A stretch of DNA of 64,000 nt from Megaustenia siamemsis (taxonomy: Eukaryota; Mollusca; Gastropoda; Stylommatophora; Ariophantidae), in assembly GCA_032433765.1 (NCBI GenBank), contig JAVIAB010000092.1, forward strand, positions 34,841,534 through 34,905,533. Reading direction: 5' to 3'. The notes beneath the pieces were generated by a model that saw nothing but the letters and a program-made list of their open reading frames with translations, searched no databases and was not told where the DNA came from. The position numbers and the translations under genes are program-made. This document shows, piece after piece, positions 1 to 10,689 of the stretch. Position 1 is the first letter of the stretch, and every line of letters starts with the position of its first letter.

Positions 1-97
1 TGCTAGAACAAAAATTCATATAGGAGAAGGTGTATCTTGGTCTACGCCCTATGGGCCGGTTACGGCTCGAAAGGTCAATAGATAGATAGATAGATAT
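1..97 (+). mobile_element. LINE-D 3' end with GATA tail
   Basis: This is nearly the exact reverse complement of 43786-43880, the 3' untranslated end of the LINE-D copy there. It ends in four GATA units, the element's apparent terminal repeat. The coding part lies off the left edge. Confidence 0.8.
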
Positions 98-174
98 TTA
101 TGCTGCATGATTGTGATGATTGTTTTTTTTTTATATGACCATTATTTATGTTTCTTACTATTCAGACGGAAACT

Positions 175-1165
175 TTTCTCGTTGCTTCTTTTAATTGTTA
201 TGTCTCGCATTTCTTTGTAGTTCATTTTCCGTCTCTGCTTTTAAAACTGTGTCATCGACGTAGTGCAGATTGTTCACGTTGTGACCGTTAACTTCAATTC
301 CATTTTTGTCTACTAGAGATCTCATAATATCTTCGTTGCAAAGTGCGAACAAATCCGGCGCTAGAACACAGCCTTGTCTGACTCCTTGCTTTATATATTG
401 CAACTTTCCTGTTTGGTTGCTAATTCTTACGCTGGTTATTTGTTGCTAATGCATTTTTGTATGATTATAAATCCTTGCCAGCAATGTTTAGTTTCACCAG
501 CATATATTATAATTTCCACATGCTTTACTTTGTCAAATGCTTTCGTGTAGCCATGTGTATGAATCACATGAATAGATCGTTCTATACCTCTATATTTCTT
601 TCTGTTAATGTTCTCAGATACATTATTGATGCCTTAACCTTTCACAAATAAACATTGTTCCTCACTTATTTCTGATTTTTTTTTATTTCTGGAAAGTTTC
701 ATGGCGATTCATAGAAATATTTGGTCAAGAGACTACGAATGCGATGATCTTCACAATCATTGGGGCCTGATTTCTTCGGTATGACTCAAAAGACAGACTT
801 TAGTAGCTCTTCAGGCATGTGGCCACTGTTATATATGTCACTGAGCAGTTTAGCTACGTCCATGTATTCCCAGATCTCCAAATGTATCTATATCTTAGAC
901 TCTTATAGTATATGGATTTTTAGCCTTATTTCTTTTAATGCGTTGAATTTTCTGTCCCACTTCATCTGCTTTATTGGTGATTATGTACCTTGGTTTGTAT
1001 TGTTTAGCTCGGGTCTTTCATCATCATAGAGTTGATTTCTATATTATGTCCATCATTCCATTATCTTCTCCTGTCCCAATATTATATTATCTTCCTTTGA
1101 TTTCACACATCCTGAAACATTTACTTAATTTCTTCGTGTTAATTCATTTAACAGTAATTTTAGAA
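175..1165 (-). mobile_element. LINE-A fragment (reverse transcriptase, decayed)
   Basis: On the minus strand 191-403 reads GVRQGCVLAPDLFALCNEDI and NLHYVDDTVLKAE, the RT motifs usually written RQGC.LSP..F and YADD (here YVDD). The region 500-620 matches the antisense RT sequence around 62030-62100. Stops and frameshifts make it non-coding. The right edge meets the start of LINE-B RT sequence. Confidence 0.75.
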
Positions 1166-2109
1166 CAATAAGCCTAATGAGCCAGGTAACCAAGATTTTA
1201 CTAAAAATTATATAAGGAAGAATTCAGAATAAAATTAATACAGAATTAGATGAGCAGCAATTTGGATTCAGGAAAAAACAGTGGGACAAAAGAAGTCATA
1301 GTCAGCATGAGGACATTGATTGAAAAGTACATAGAAGTAAACAAACCAATATATGCCTGCTTCATAGACTACACCAAAGAATTTGATAGAATACACCATA
1401 ATCAACTTATAGACGGCCTAAAAGATATAAATCTGGACGACACAGACACACGATTAATATGTAATTTGTACTGGGAGCAAACAGCAATAATAAAATATAA
1501 CAAGGAGAACTCTACACCCTTTGATATAAAAGAGGAGTAAGAAAAGGATGCATCCTATCACCAAGCTTGTTCAATCTTTACACTGAGCAAATCTTTAAAA
1601 ACATTACAGAGATACCAGGTTTAAACATTAATGGAAAGATAATCAATAACCTAAGATATGCTGATGATAGTCTACAACTAGCAGAAAATCCTAAAGATCT
1701 ACAACAATTACTTAATGTAATAAACATGACAAGCAAAAAATATGGACTAGATATGAATATCAAAAAGATTAAAACTATGATCATAAACAAAGAAAATTCT
1801 CAAGACCTACAAATAAATATCAAAGTTGAAGGAATACATCTGGAGACAGTCCAGAGTTACAACTACCTAGGACATACTATAACTAAAGATGGACAATGTA
1901 CTCCTGAAATAAACAAAGGAATAATTATGGCAAAAAGTAATTTTAATGCCATGAAAAATATATAACATCAAAACAAATAAAACCAGGGTGTCAACTAAAA
2001 ATAGCAAAATGTAACATATTCTCAATATTCCTGTATGCTGCAGAAACAGGGACATTGGACAAGAAAACAGAACAGAAAACAGAAGCCTTTGAAATGTGGA
2101 TTTATAGAA

Positions 2110-2112
<3 letters not shown>
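1160..2112 (+). mobile_element. LINE-B fragment, RT domain
   Basis: RT sequence in two frames: 1250-1540 with EFDRIHHNQLIDGLKD (catalytic-D region), then 1567-1965 with NNLRYADDSLQLAEN (catalytic YADD) and YNYLGHTITKDGQ. A frame break lies near 1540 at the RRGVRQGC position. Nearly the same sequence recurs at 40010-41000. The copy is cut off at 2112 by a (TA)n run before the C-terminal part, about 140 bp upstream of exon 1. Confidence 0.88.
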
Positions 2113-2149
<37 letters not shown>

Positions 2150-2251
2150 ATCGAAAAATAGAACAATGAAATAAAACTGCACTTTAAAATTATTTGTGAC
2201 AAATGAATGCTGTCAGCTTTCTTCTAACAATTCTTTTATTTTCCACAATAG

Positions 2252-2407
2252 GTACCTGTGAAATATTTGGAAGCACTGTATCAATGAAGCAGTTCGATTC
2301 TCCGGAGGTTTATCTTCTGGCACTTCCGGGTCATTGCGAATTCATAGTTTTGACGTATGATGACATTGTTGTCTCTATGCAAACTGGTCCATGCACTCAT
2401 AATGCTC
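2252..2407 (+). CDS. Exon 1: N-terminal part of vWD domain
   Basis: The acceptor is a pyrimidine-rich tract ending AATAG at 2251 and the donor is GTGAGT at 2408. The translation begins CEIFGSTVSMKQFDS and continues through GHCEFIVLTYDD, the vWD pattern of Cys, G, aromatic/FD, then Cys-[EY]-[FV]-[IV]-L. The usual GDPHY stretch is replaced by GSTVS, so this is a divergent domain. It leaves one base (c) that completes a Gln codon with exon 2. An alternative reading starts translation at ATG 2203, reading the acceptor tract as a signal peptide (MNAVSFLLTILLFSTIGTC); then this would be the first coding exon. I prefer the internal-exon reading because the tract has a branch-point-like TTCTAAC and a typical acceptor. 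Confidence 0.75.
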
Positions 2408-2549
2408 GTGAGTGAAGTACTGAAGTAACAATACTATCTTTATCTATATATCACTTATTAAAATGGATACTTGTTTGGTGAATATTTTTGTAGAGTTAAA
2501 TAGTAGCATGAGGACATTCAGTCGTGGAAAAAGTTTGTAAATTGTATTC

Positions 2550-4170
2550 GTATAATAAGTATATGTGAAAACTAGACGGGCAGATTGCAACAGTGATCAT
2601 GTACAAGTTGTGGGAGAGCTTAGAGTACAATTGAAAGCAGCAAACACGAGCCTCAGTTAACAGTACGTTAAATTTAGATTTACTCAAATCAGACAGGAGG
2701 TTACAAGACAAATATAACATCACAATTCAGAACCGGTACAATGCAATAGAGAAGATAAAAATTATTGAAAACAGTGGGAAATACTAAAAGAATTGATGTA
2801 ACAGACATCAAGAGAGCTCATACCATCAGCAAGGACAAATTCAAGAAAGAAATGGAAGACACATGACATTGTACATGTAATGGATATAAGAAGAAGAAAT
2901 AAGGATATCAAAGATGAGTATAAGACATTATATAAAGAAATTGTAATAAAATGCAATGAAGCAAAAGAAGCATAGCTAAAACAGGGATGCAAAGAGATTT
3001 GAAACACAACAAAAAGGTGAGGCCAAAGCTTAACTATTTCCATAAGTCTCGCCACACTGTGCGTCACGCCGATTTCATTCGCGTACGTTTCGCCGCATAG
3101 TGCGCCACTCTCAATTTGATTATTGTGAACGTCATCAAAACATATTCTGTTTAATGTCCTGTATTACTTTGGTATTTGTGAAATCCAATACTTTGTCCAG
3201 TTAACTAAAAATTCATATATAAAATGTTATAAATTAGATAAATAGAAATATGTAGATTGATTCTTAAAACTATGAATAATTTTGTCTCTGAAATCTCTTC
3301 CGTTGCATTGATAAACAGCTTTCTTACGGAAAGAGATAACAAACAAATTGAAGAATTAACAGGAAGAAAAACGTAATTAAAATAGGATGTTCAAGATCAA
3401 AGGAAGGAGAACTGTTGATTGAACAAGATAGCATAAGGGGATAATGGACACGTTACATTAAAGGTCTTTACGATGATGAACGAACAGAAGTAAATATTAA
3501 GGATAATGGGGAAGGACCAGAAACACTCAAAGAGGTGGAAGTCGCTTTGCGCAATATGAAAGCAGGAAAAGTTCCAGGGACAGATAATATAACTAAAGAA
3601 GAGATTGAAGCCATGGGTGAATTTGGAATAGAATAATAATAACAAAAATATTGAATATCTACAACAGCGGATATAAACCGAAATGGTATCTGGTGCAGTT
3701 GAATACGATGATCATCGCACAATAAGCCTTATGAGTCACTTGACTTGGATATTACTAAGAATCATCATATGAAAACTGCGAAATAAAATCAGTCCAGAAA
3801 TTAGTAGTGAACTGTGTGGTTTTGTTGGAGGTAAAGGGACGAGCAATGCGATTTGCATCATAAGTTCTTTAGTAGAAAGAACCATAGATGTGAAAACAGA
3901 TATATACCTATGTTACATAGATTTTATCAAAGCATTTAACAAAGTAAATCAAAATCAAAATAATCAAAATTTTAGAAAGCACAAACGTAGACAGCAAAGA
4001 TCTAAGAATAAAAAAGAACATGTGCAGGCAACAAACACCGACCAAAAGAACTGGAAATCAATTGGGAATGTTTAAAAAAACAAAACATTTTGATAGGCAG
4101 GTTGTGTGCGTCACCAGATTTATTTAATATGTATAGTGAAATTATTTAAGATTCATAAGGGGCATGTTCA
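2550..4170 (+). mobile_element. LINE-A fragment: endonuclease end and start of RT, decayed
   Basis: Segments at 2570-3010 and 3390-4170 match, in sense, what is antisense at 62260-63192 (DCNS.HV.VVG.LRV.LK, KGRRTVD, EAMG.FGIEII). 3890-3960 reads IYLCYIDFIKAFNKV, an RT motif. The run between about 3021 and 3362 has no counterpart in the other copy and looks like an insertion. Many stops; not translated. Confidence 0.75.
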
Positions 4171-4184
4171 AAATGAAGGGGCAT

Positions 4185-5037
4185 TAAAAATATATAAATA
4201 CCCACTGGACATACAATGATAGGATTATACTACTAAAAATGAAGGCAAAACCATTTGACATAGCAATAATACAGACATAAGCAACTACTCAAGACTATAC
4301 AGATGAACAAATAGAAGCATACTATGAAGATCTAAATATAGTTATGAAGCAAGTGAAATCATCAGACATCTTGATTGTAATGGGTGACATGGACGCTAAA
4401 GTAGGAAAAGGTAAATATAAGACCATTATATGAAATTATATTTAGGAAAAAGGAATAACAGAGGAGAAAGATTAATACAATTTTGTGAAGAAAACAGGCT
4501 GATAAAAGGTAACACCTTCTTTCAGCAAGAGAAAAGGAAATTATACACATGGAAAAGCCTTGGAGACAGGAAGAGGAATAAAATAGATTACATAATGATA
4601 AAAGACAGATTCAGAAACAGCGTCAAGAAAGCCAAAACCTACCCAGGAACATATATTAATTCAGATCACAATCCTGTAATGATCAAAATAAAAATCAAAT
4701 TAAAGAGAAACAAACACAAAACTAATTCAGCAACACCAATAGATATAGCAACGTTAAACCAGAAAGATGTTAAAGAAACTTATACTGTACAAGTAAAGAA
4801 CACATATCAGAAAATGATAGAAGAATGGCCATGTTAAAAGACTCAACAGCCTACTAAAAGTAATCCTGGAGGGAAAAATACAAGGTAAAGGAGGCAGAGG
4901 CAGACCAAGACTCACATGTACGAGTAACATCAAAAGAAAAAAAACAACGTGACCATCAAAGCAAGAGACAGAGCAGAATGGCACTCCATTGTAACCAACC
5001 TTCGTTGCGGAGAAGGCACTTGATTGATGATGATGAG
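4185..5037 (+). mobile_element. LINE-B copy with RT deleted (endonuclease joined to 3' end)
   Basis: An apurinic-type endonuclease region (ILIVMGDMDAKVGKGK near 4370; RNKIDYIMIKDRFRNS and NSDHNPVMIK at 4570-4690) runs at about 4815 directly into the element's 3' end (LLKVILEGK.QGKGGRGRPR, then RCGEGT) and a TGATGATGATG tail at 5028. The roughly 2-kb RT region is missing, so this is an internally deleted, non-autonomous derivative. Confidence 0.8.
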
Positions 5038-5189
5038 TAGTATTGTGTCATTATCTCCTGCCTGTCATCTAAATAATTAACTCAACCCTTTTAATCCTTA
5101 TCATTAATCCTGCGTGTTTATATCTTTGACATTATATTGTAAATATGTGATTATTCACATCGTTATTTCATTGCTTCCACTAAATACAG

Positions 5190-5390
5190 AATTAGCGTGC
5201 TCCTATCAGGCGAAATTGCGAAGCTCGGATTTTGAGGGTGAGGTTACGCTCACATACTCAGAGCAAGGTACTTTCAAGCACAATGGGGTCGAGCGTACCG
5301 GCAGTCTTGGCAACGTGATCACTGTCAGACCAAGAACTCTTGACGTTGTCATGTACATAAGGAATGACTTCAGTCTTACTGTATCCCAAG
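5190..5390 (+). CDS. Exon 2: central part of vWD domain
   Basis: The acceptor is AAATACAG at 5189 and the donor is GTACTA after AAG at 5390. The 201 nt encode ACSYQAKLRSSDFEGEVTL followed by VITVRPRTLDVVMYIRNDFS and a final VSQ. Alternating beta-strand-like hydrophobic residues fit the middle of a vWD domain, where family members carry F.V...... and G..V.V strands. It enters in phase 1 and leaves in phase 1 (one g), joining exon 1 and exon 3 without a stop. No mobile element interrupts it. The flanking introns carry LINE-A/LINE-B upstream and LINE-B/LINE-C plus a SINE downstream. Confidence 0.85.
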
Positions 5391-5835
5391 GTACTACTCA
5401 TTCAACAATTTGTTAGCTTTACAAATTAATATCACAATTCATTATTATATGAATTCTTGATTTAAAGATAAGAGAGCCTCTAACGTAATCTGGCGAAGAC
5501 AGCTGAGAGTAGTATTAAATAAGACACTAAAACCAATGTAATTTTATCGTGCAAAATATGTTGAGGAACATTCTCACATATAGTGGAAAGAGGTCAATTA
5601 TAAAAAGACTGCATCATGGTAATATCAGGTCAGCACATAAGGTCATGATGGCCTGAGCACTTTAAAGAAGTATTAAATTGTCCACTTCCCAAACAATTCA
5701 AAGAGACTGAAGCGGATACGTCAGCCTCACAATTAGACATTAATTTGTAATATGCTATCTTTTCGTGAAATAAAAGCAAACATAACGCTTAGCTAAAACA
5801 AGACCGCAAGTCCAAAGCAGCTTTTCTTTACGTAT

Positions 5836-6262
5836 TGCCATTTGGTTGTAATTTTTTCGTCAGGATTTCTCTTCTGTATTGCTTAATCCCTTCTTCTAGA
5901 AGCTTCTGATATGTGTTCTTTACTTGTATTGTGTAAGTATCTTTACTATTTTTATTTTATTTAAAGCTGTTTATCTAGTGGTATTATAGATGAATGAGTC
6001 TTTTGCTTGTTTCTCTTTAGTTTGATTTTCATTTTGATCATTACAGGAATGTGATCTGAGTTAATATCTGCCACTGGATAGGTTTTGGCTTTCTTTACAC
6101 TGTTACGGAACCTATATTTTATCATTATGTAGTCAATTTGAATACTCTTCTTATCTCTAGGGCTTTTCCATGTGTATAGTTTCTTTTCTCTTGCTCAAAG
6201 TAGGTGTTACAAGTTATCAGTATGTTTTTTTAACAGAATTGTTTTAATATTTCGCCTCTGTC
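5836..6262 (-). mobile_element. LINE-B endonuclease fragment, antisense
   Basis: The reverse complement matches 4430-4800 of the LINE-B copy: the stretch encoding the SDHNPVMI endonuclease motif and the segment around TWKSLGD both appear. It is decayed and stops near 6240-6262 where LINE-C sequence begins. Confidence 0.7.
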
Positions 6263-7020
6263 TCTCTCCTGTATGCTTCCTACTGTTTCTATTATTACAT
6301 CAATCTATCTTTTTCGTGGTCGGCCCTTGGGTCTGGTGTTCACGTGACATTCATCGAAGGCTCGTTGTGTTGTGTTTTGATTGTTCTGCTGTGTCACGTG
6401 GCCAAACCGTTGTATCTGTTGTTTCTTTATATATTCTATAGCTAGGGTTATTTCTAGCTTTTTTTTAGTTCTTCATTTCTGATATTATATCTCAGGCTGT
6501 TTCCTATCATACGGTTAATCTCGGTGGTGGTTATTTGTCTTATTGTTCTTTCATCAAGGGTCCAGAACCGACATTGGTAGCACAAACTGGAATGAAGATT
6601 GTATTGTAGATTGTCCATTTTGCCTCAAAAGTTATTTTCTTGTTGGACAATAGTGGTGGTTGCTGTCCAATGATTTGACAAGCTTTGTTGCGTCTTGAGT
6701 ATATTTCTGCTGTTTGTGATTTGCCGTGTGTCACTAGACTTCCTAGGTATTTAAATTCCTCTAATCGTTTTAGTTGTCTGTGGTCTATAGTTATGTTTAT
6801 GTTCTTTTTTCTCTGTTTGTGACATTAATGACTTCTGTTTTGTTGATGTTGATTTTCATGTTGTATTTTGTACCTGTACTCTTGAGTGTTTAAGAGTTCT
6901 TGTAAGTCTTCGATTTTTCCATGTTCGTCTGCAAAATAGAAGCTCGTTGATCTCCTTTGTCTTCAATGGGTTGGTTAACTTCTTTCTATACGTAGCCCAT
7001 GTATGTAATGAACAACAGGG
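6262..7020 (-). mobile_element. LINE-C fragment, C-terminal RT region
   Basis: Antisense match to 12520-13250: KGRPRKRWID-type end near 6310-6340, CYQCQTWTLD region near 6560, and N.C.IIGQ..PLLSNK near 6640-6690 (SRRNKACQIIGQQPPLLSNK). Several frameshifts. It begins at about the point where the LINE-B endonuclease fragment ends, suggesting nested insertion or template switching. Confidence 0.78.
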
Positions 7021-7402
7021 GGGTCGTTATTTTATAATGTTTCTCTCTTTTGTGCCAAACCATACAGATAATTCCGAACCTTACATATCATATAGACGTA
7101 GAGATGATTACTGATTTTACTGAAGATCCTCTTAACTTTTGACTTTGGAATGCCACTTTTGCACAAACTTTGTGCACTTGATTCATCGAACACTAGATGC
7201 CAGTGTTCATAGCTCATGACATCGTAAATAGTGTAATATAAAATAGTAAATATTTACATTTGTAAATAATAAACTCTTTTGTCATCCTTCACTTTGATCT
7301 TCCTTTCAAACTATTATCCCGTTTATCCATCATAAAAAAAAATCACTGTGAAGTTACACAGTCACAACGTATGTACATTTATTTACACCAACTATAACAA
7401 CT

Positions 7403-7673
7403 GGGAGCCCCGATAGCTCAGTGGTTAGTGAACTGAACTACAAAGGACAAGAAGCAGGGTTCGATCCCAACCGACGGCCTCCAGTTCACCCAGCCTTTAA
7501 TGGGTACCGGATTTTTTATGGGAAAGTAAAGCGGCACGGGCGTAATACCGACCACATTACCCCAGAAATCATGTGCCGAAGATCTGTAAAATTTATGGTC
7601 ACTAACACCATATTCCCTATACGCCACGTGGCGTGACGGGGGTACTTTACATTTTTTTTTTTTACTATAACAA
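7403..7673 (+). mobile_element. SINE-1, full-length tRNA-derived SINE
   Basis: The head GGGAGCCCCGATAGCTCAG carries a Pol III A box (TAGCTCAGTGG) and a B box (GGTTCGATCCC) about 40 bp later. The body contains TTAATGGGTACCGG, and the 3' part ends GTGACGGGGGTAC plus a T-run. It is flanked by the 12-bp direct repeat ACTATAACAACT at 7391-7402 and 7674-7685, a clean target-site duplication. Confidence 0.93.
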
Positions 7674-8371
7674 CTATAACAATAGTATACATGATTCAAA
7701 TTACACTTCACACGTAACATAGGGTGCACAAACACTGTGCTCTCAAAGCAGATGAAATCAGACTCATTCTTGATCCAGGAATATTATTGTATCATCTAAC
7801 GCACTTTAGTACCACAATTAGTCCAGGTGTACTCTATTTCTACTACGTCTTAACTTTTCAGTCTTTTTTCATCATCCAACAATACCCTCCTTCCTAACAT
7901 TTATTGTAGTTCTTACCTATTGGAGCATTTATATCCACCATCGTCGTGACTTCACGGCTCAATTCTGTTTAGGTATGTCCAATAGGTAGAGTAATGCCGG
8001 CTTGCGAATCTCTGAATGACCCGGGTCCCAGTACAAAACTACCTTCTTGCGTGCTTATTCACTCATTCTATCATGCACGATTTCGGATCATCCACCTAGT
8101 GTTCTTGACCGTGATCACTTAAGTTGAGAATACTCTTTTAACATTAGTCGCTGGTCAATGTATCCTCTCTCCCTAAATTCATATTACACGTTCCCTCCCT
8201 TATCTTGCCTACACGTTTACAGTCAGGTCCTCTCAAATCAGCACAAATAAACTTACACATGCAAACAATGACAAAGTCAGAGCATTTATTAAGAGGATGG
8301 GGTTTATGAATGTTTACTGCCATGGTCCTTTGTTTTGTTCACATTTTAAAAATCATTATTGTTCACTTCAG

Positions 8372-8577
8372 GTTTGCGAATGACAATTGAAGCTTCAACC
8401 AAATTGTACGAGCACACATATGGTATGTGCGGTAGATTTAACCAAAAATCATCAGATGACCATTTGCTTATCAACAACATTCAAGCAAGCAATATGCGCC
8501 AAATGCTTTACAGTTACATCACAGACATTGAAACATGTCCAGTGTTTAGTCATCCACAGGGACCTCCGGATATGTCT
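8372..8577 (+). CDS. Exon 3: C-terminal part of vWD domain
   Basis: The acceptor is TTCACTTCAG at 8371 and the donor is GTAAGA at 8578. The key motif is YGMCGRFNQKSSDDHLL, the vWD signature normally written CGLCGNFNG..DDF. It makes the exon 1-3 domain call firm. The first Cys of the CGLC motif is Tyr-Gly here, so only one of the two motif cysteines is present. In mucins and vWF that CxxC is tied to disulfide-linked multimer formation (family knowledge), so this domain may not support it (inference). Then comes a linker with ETCPVFSHPQGPPDMS. The exon ends in phase 0, matching exon 4. Confidence 0.92.
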
Positions 8578-8794
8578 GTAAGAGTATACGTCATTGTGTT
8601 AAACACATTTGTAAAAACGCAAGTAAAACATACACGAAATTCACGGGTCTTATGTTTTATTAATCCTGACACATCGCCATCAATCATAATTCGTCATATA
8701 GTTGTTGTAAGCTATGATAGCTTCTCGAACTTGTATCCCAGGTGTTAACTAGCAGTTTAGGCCAAATTGTCCTAATGTCATTTTGTGATAATAT

Positions 8795-9660
8795 CCATTC
8801 CTCTTCCTCTTTTCTTCCTCATTTGCCTTTCAGCGTCGAGGGGAGATATAATTTGCGTCTTTTGCTTTCTTGTTTGCCTCTGCTGCTATGCTTGCTAGTG
8901 TTTCTAATATTCCGTCAAAGCCATCTTTTTTGTGTTCTGCCCTTGGGTCTGATTTTCTCGCAACGTTTATTAAAGGCTCGTTGTGTTGGGTTTTGATCCT
9001 TCTCCCATGTCACGGCTAACGGTCAATATGGCGGATAGGTGGCAGGAATCGTTGAGACTCAGTCTGAAAAATGTTCCTTGTTGCAGTTTCCTCATATTCC
9101 AAGTCCGACTTTCTGCCCGAGCTACTGAGTTTAGTGCTCTGTGCACAGCGTGAGTTGTGTTCTTCATCCGGATCGTGTTTCAATATTCTGATTACTTACG
9201 ATGAATAATGATATCGTATGACGAAGGTCAGTTCAGCTGTGTTCACTTTCGGTGCCGCTTCGCCTTATGTCTTTTGGCGTGTGCTGTGGATGCAATGATG
9301 GGGACTACGGCTGCCTTTCTTTGGTTGGATCCTTCAATGAAATGGGATGTTAATTTTTGATGATTCCACTAGCACGAGGGGTTCAGCAATTATGGATTTT
9401 AATACGTTTGTAGTGATACCGCGGCCTTCGATTAACAACAATTACAACTGCTTTGTCACGAGGCCAAACTGTTCTATCTATTGTTTATGTATATATTCTA
9501 TGACGGGGATTATTCCTCGCTGTTTTCTCAGTTCTTCTTTTCTGATCTTACCTCTCAAGCTGTTTCCTGTCATTCGACTAACAGATTTCATCCCAATAGA
9601 GGTTATTTTTATTATTGTTCTTGCATCTAGGGTCCAGAACATTGGTAGCACAACGTTGGG
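8795..9660 (-). mobile_element. LINE-C 3' fragment, split by a 440-bp insertion
   Basis: 8795-9018 and 9457-9660 align in antisense to adjoining parts of the LINE-C copy at 12420-12830. The interval 9019-9456 is absent from that copy. The 3' end lies at the CTTCCTCTT tract on the left. Confidence 0.78.
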
Positions 9661-9699
9661 ATGACTATTTAAATATCAATTAACTTCTTCATATTTTGT

Positions 9700-10137
9700 T
9701 AGGGGTTAAGGCAAATATATGCAAATGAATGCATAAAAATGCGAAGCTGCAGTAAAGCTCAATGTGAGGGAGAATTGAAAAAAAAAAAAGAAAAAAAATG
9801 GTATGGTAAAAGCTTTACGTCATTGATAGACAACACAAATTTGAACGACGTTTCGGCTCAAAATGTCATCAGTAGGAATAAACAAATAACACACACATGC
9901 AGATATTTAAGTAAATTAAACTGACCCTACATAGCTAACCAGTAATGAAACATGCAAAACAAATTAATCGAAACTGGTTTAAGAAAAGAAAAATGTCTTC
10001 CCTGTGTCGTGGAATGTGGCAGGAATGAAAAAGAGAGTCGCGGTTGTGCGCTGTAATTACTCTGCTGGTCGGAGGGTCAAAACCGTGTAAAGGGTTCTAA
10101 AAATATGTGAGTTGGGTAACACTGTCTAGGTTATTCA
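9700..10137 (-). repeat. Dispersed repeat with hammerhead/Penelope-like core, copy 1
   Basis: Paralogous to 58905-59310 over most of its length (shared GGTTAAGGCAA, AAAGCTTTACGT, ACGACGTTTCGGCTCA, CCCTGTGTCGTGGA). On the minus strand the order CUGAUGA (9866-9872), GAAA (9851-9854), CGUC (9847-9850), GACG then UA (9816-9821) follows hammerhead ribozyme core plus stem III. Stem I is not evident. Such cores are known in Penelope-like element ends; no coding part is visible. Confidence 0.5.
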
Positions 10138-10140
10138 CTT

Positions 10141-10425
10141 ATTATATAATGAAACAACAGATAAAATGTTTTGGCCACGTGACAGGGCAGAGTGATTAAA
10201 ACACAACACCACGAGCCTTCAATAAGCGTTGCGAGAACACCAGACCCAAGGGTCGACCACGAAAAAGGTGGATCGATGAAATATTAGAATCACTAGGAAA
10301 CATAACAGCAGCAGAAGCAAACAGAAGAGCAAAAGACAGCAAATTATATCTCCCCCCGACTCTGAAAGGCAAATGCGGAAGCAAAAAAGAAAGAAGAAGA
10401 CTTATTCACAGACAGTTAGAAGAAT
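10141..10425 (+). mobile_element. LINE-C 3' end fragment
   Basis: Sense-strand match to the last ~280 bp of LINE-C (complement of 12395-12650): CACGTGACAGGGCAGA, then a KGRPRKRWIDEILESLGN-like translation, ending in a GAAGAAGA tail. It directly follows the hammerhead-like repeat. Confidence 0.8.
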
Positions 10426-10689
10426 AATAATGTGGATGTTCAAGAGAAACCGCCCGCCAATGTTTTTCTGAGCAGCTTCACTCACGGCAGGTCTTGCTGG
10501 TTTTTAGAAAGGCATGTCCGGCTGTAGATGAACAAGGTAGTTTTATAATCAGGTGCCTCGACTCTTTTCTTTTAGGTTTTTTTTTAAAATTCCATCTTTG
10601 ACTTTACTTCTTCTCAAATGTTACATGCCATTTGTTATATATGTGCTTTCTTTCTTTTTTCTTTCTCTTTTTCTTTCTTTCTGTCTTAC

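Noticed and set aside
7403..7480. tRNA-like sequence with A and B boxes
   Set aside because: It is the head of a SINE with body, T-run and target duplication, not a tRNA gene. The same holds at 23558 and 43188.
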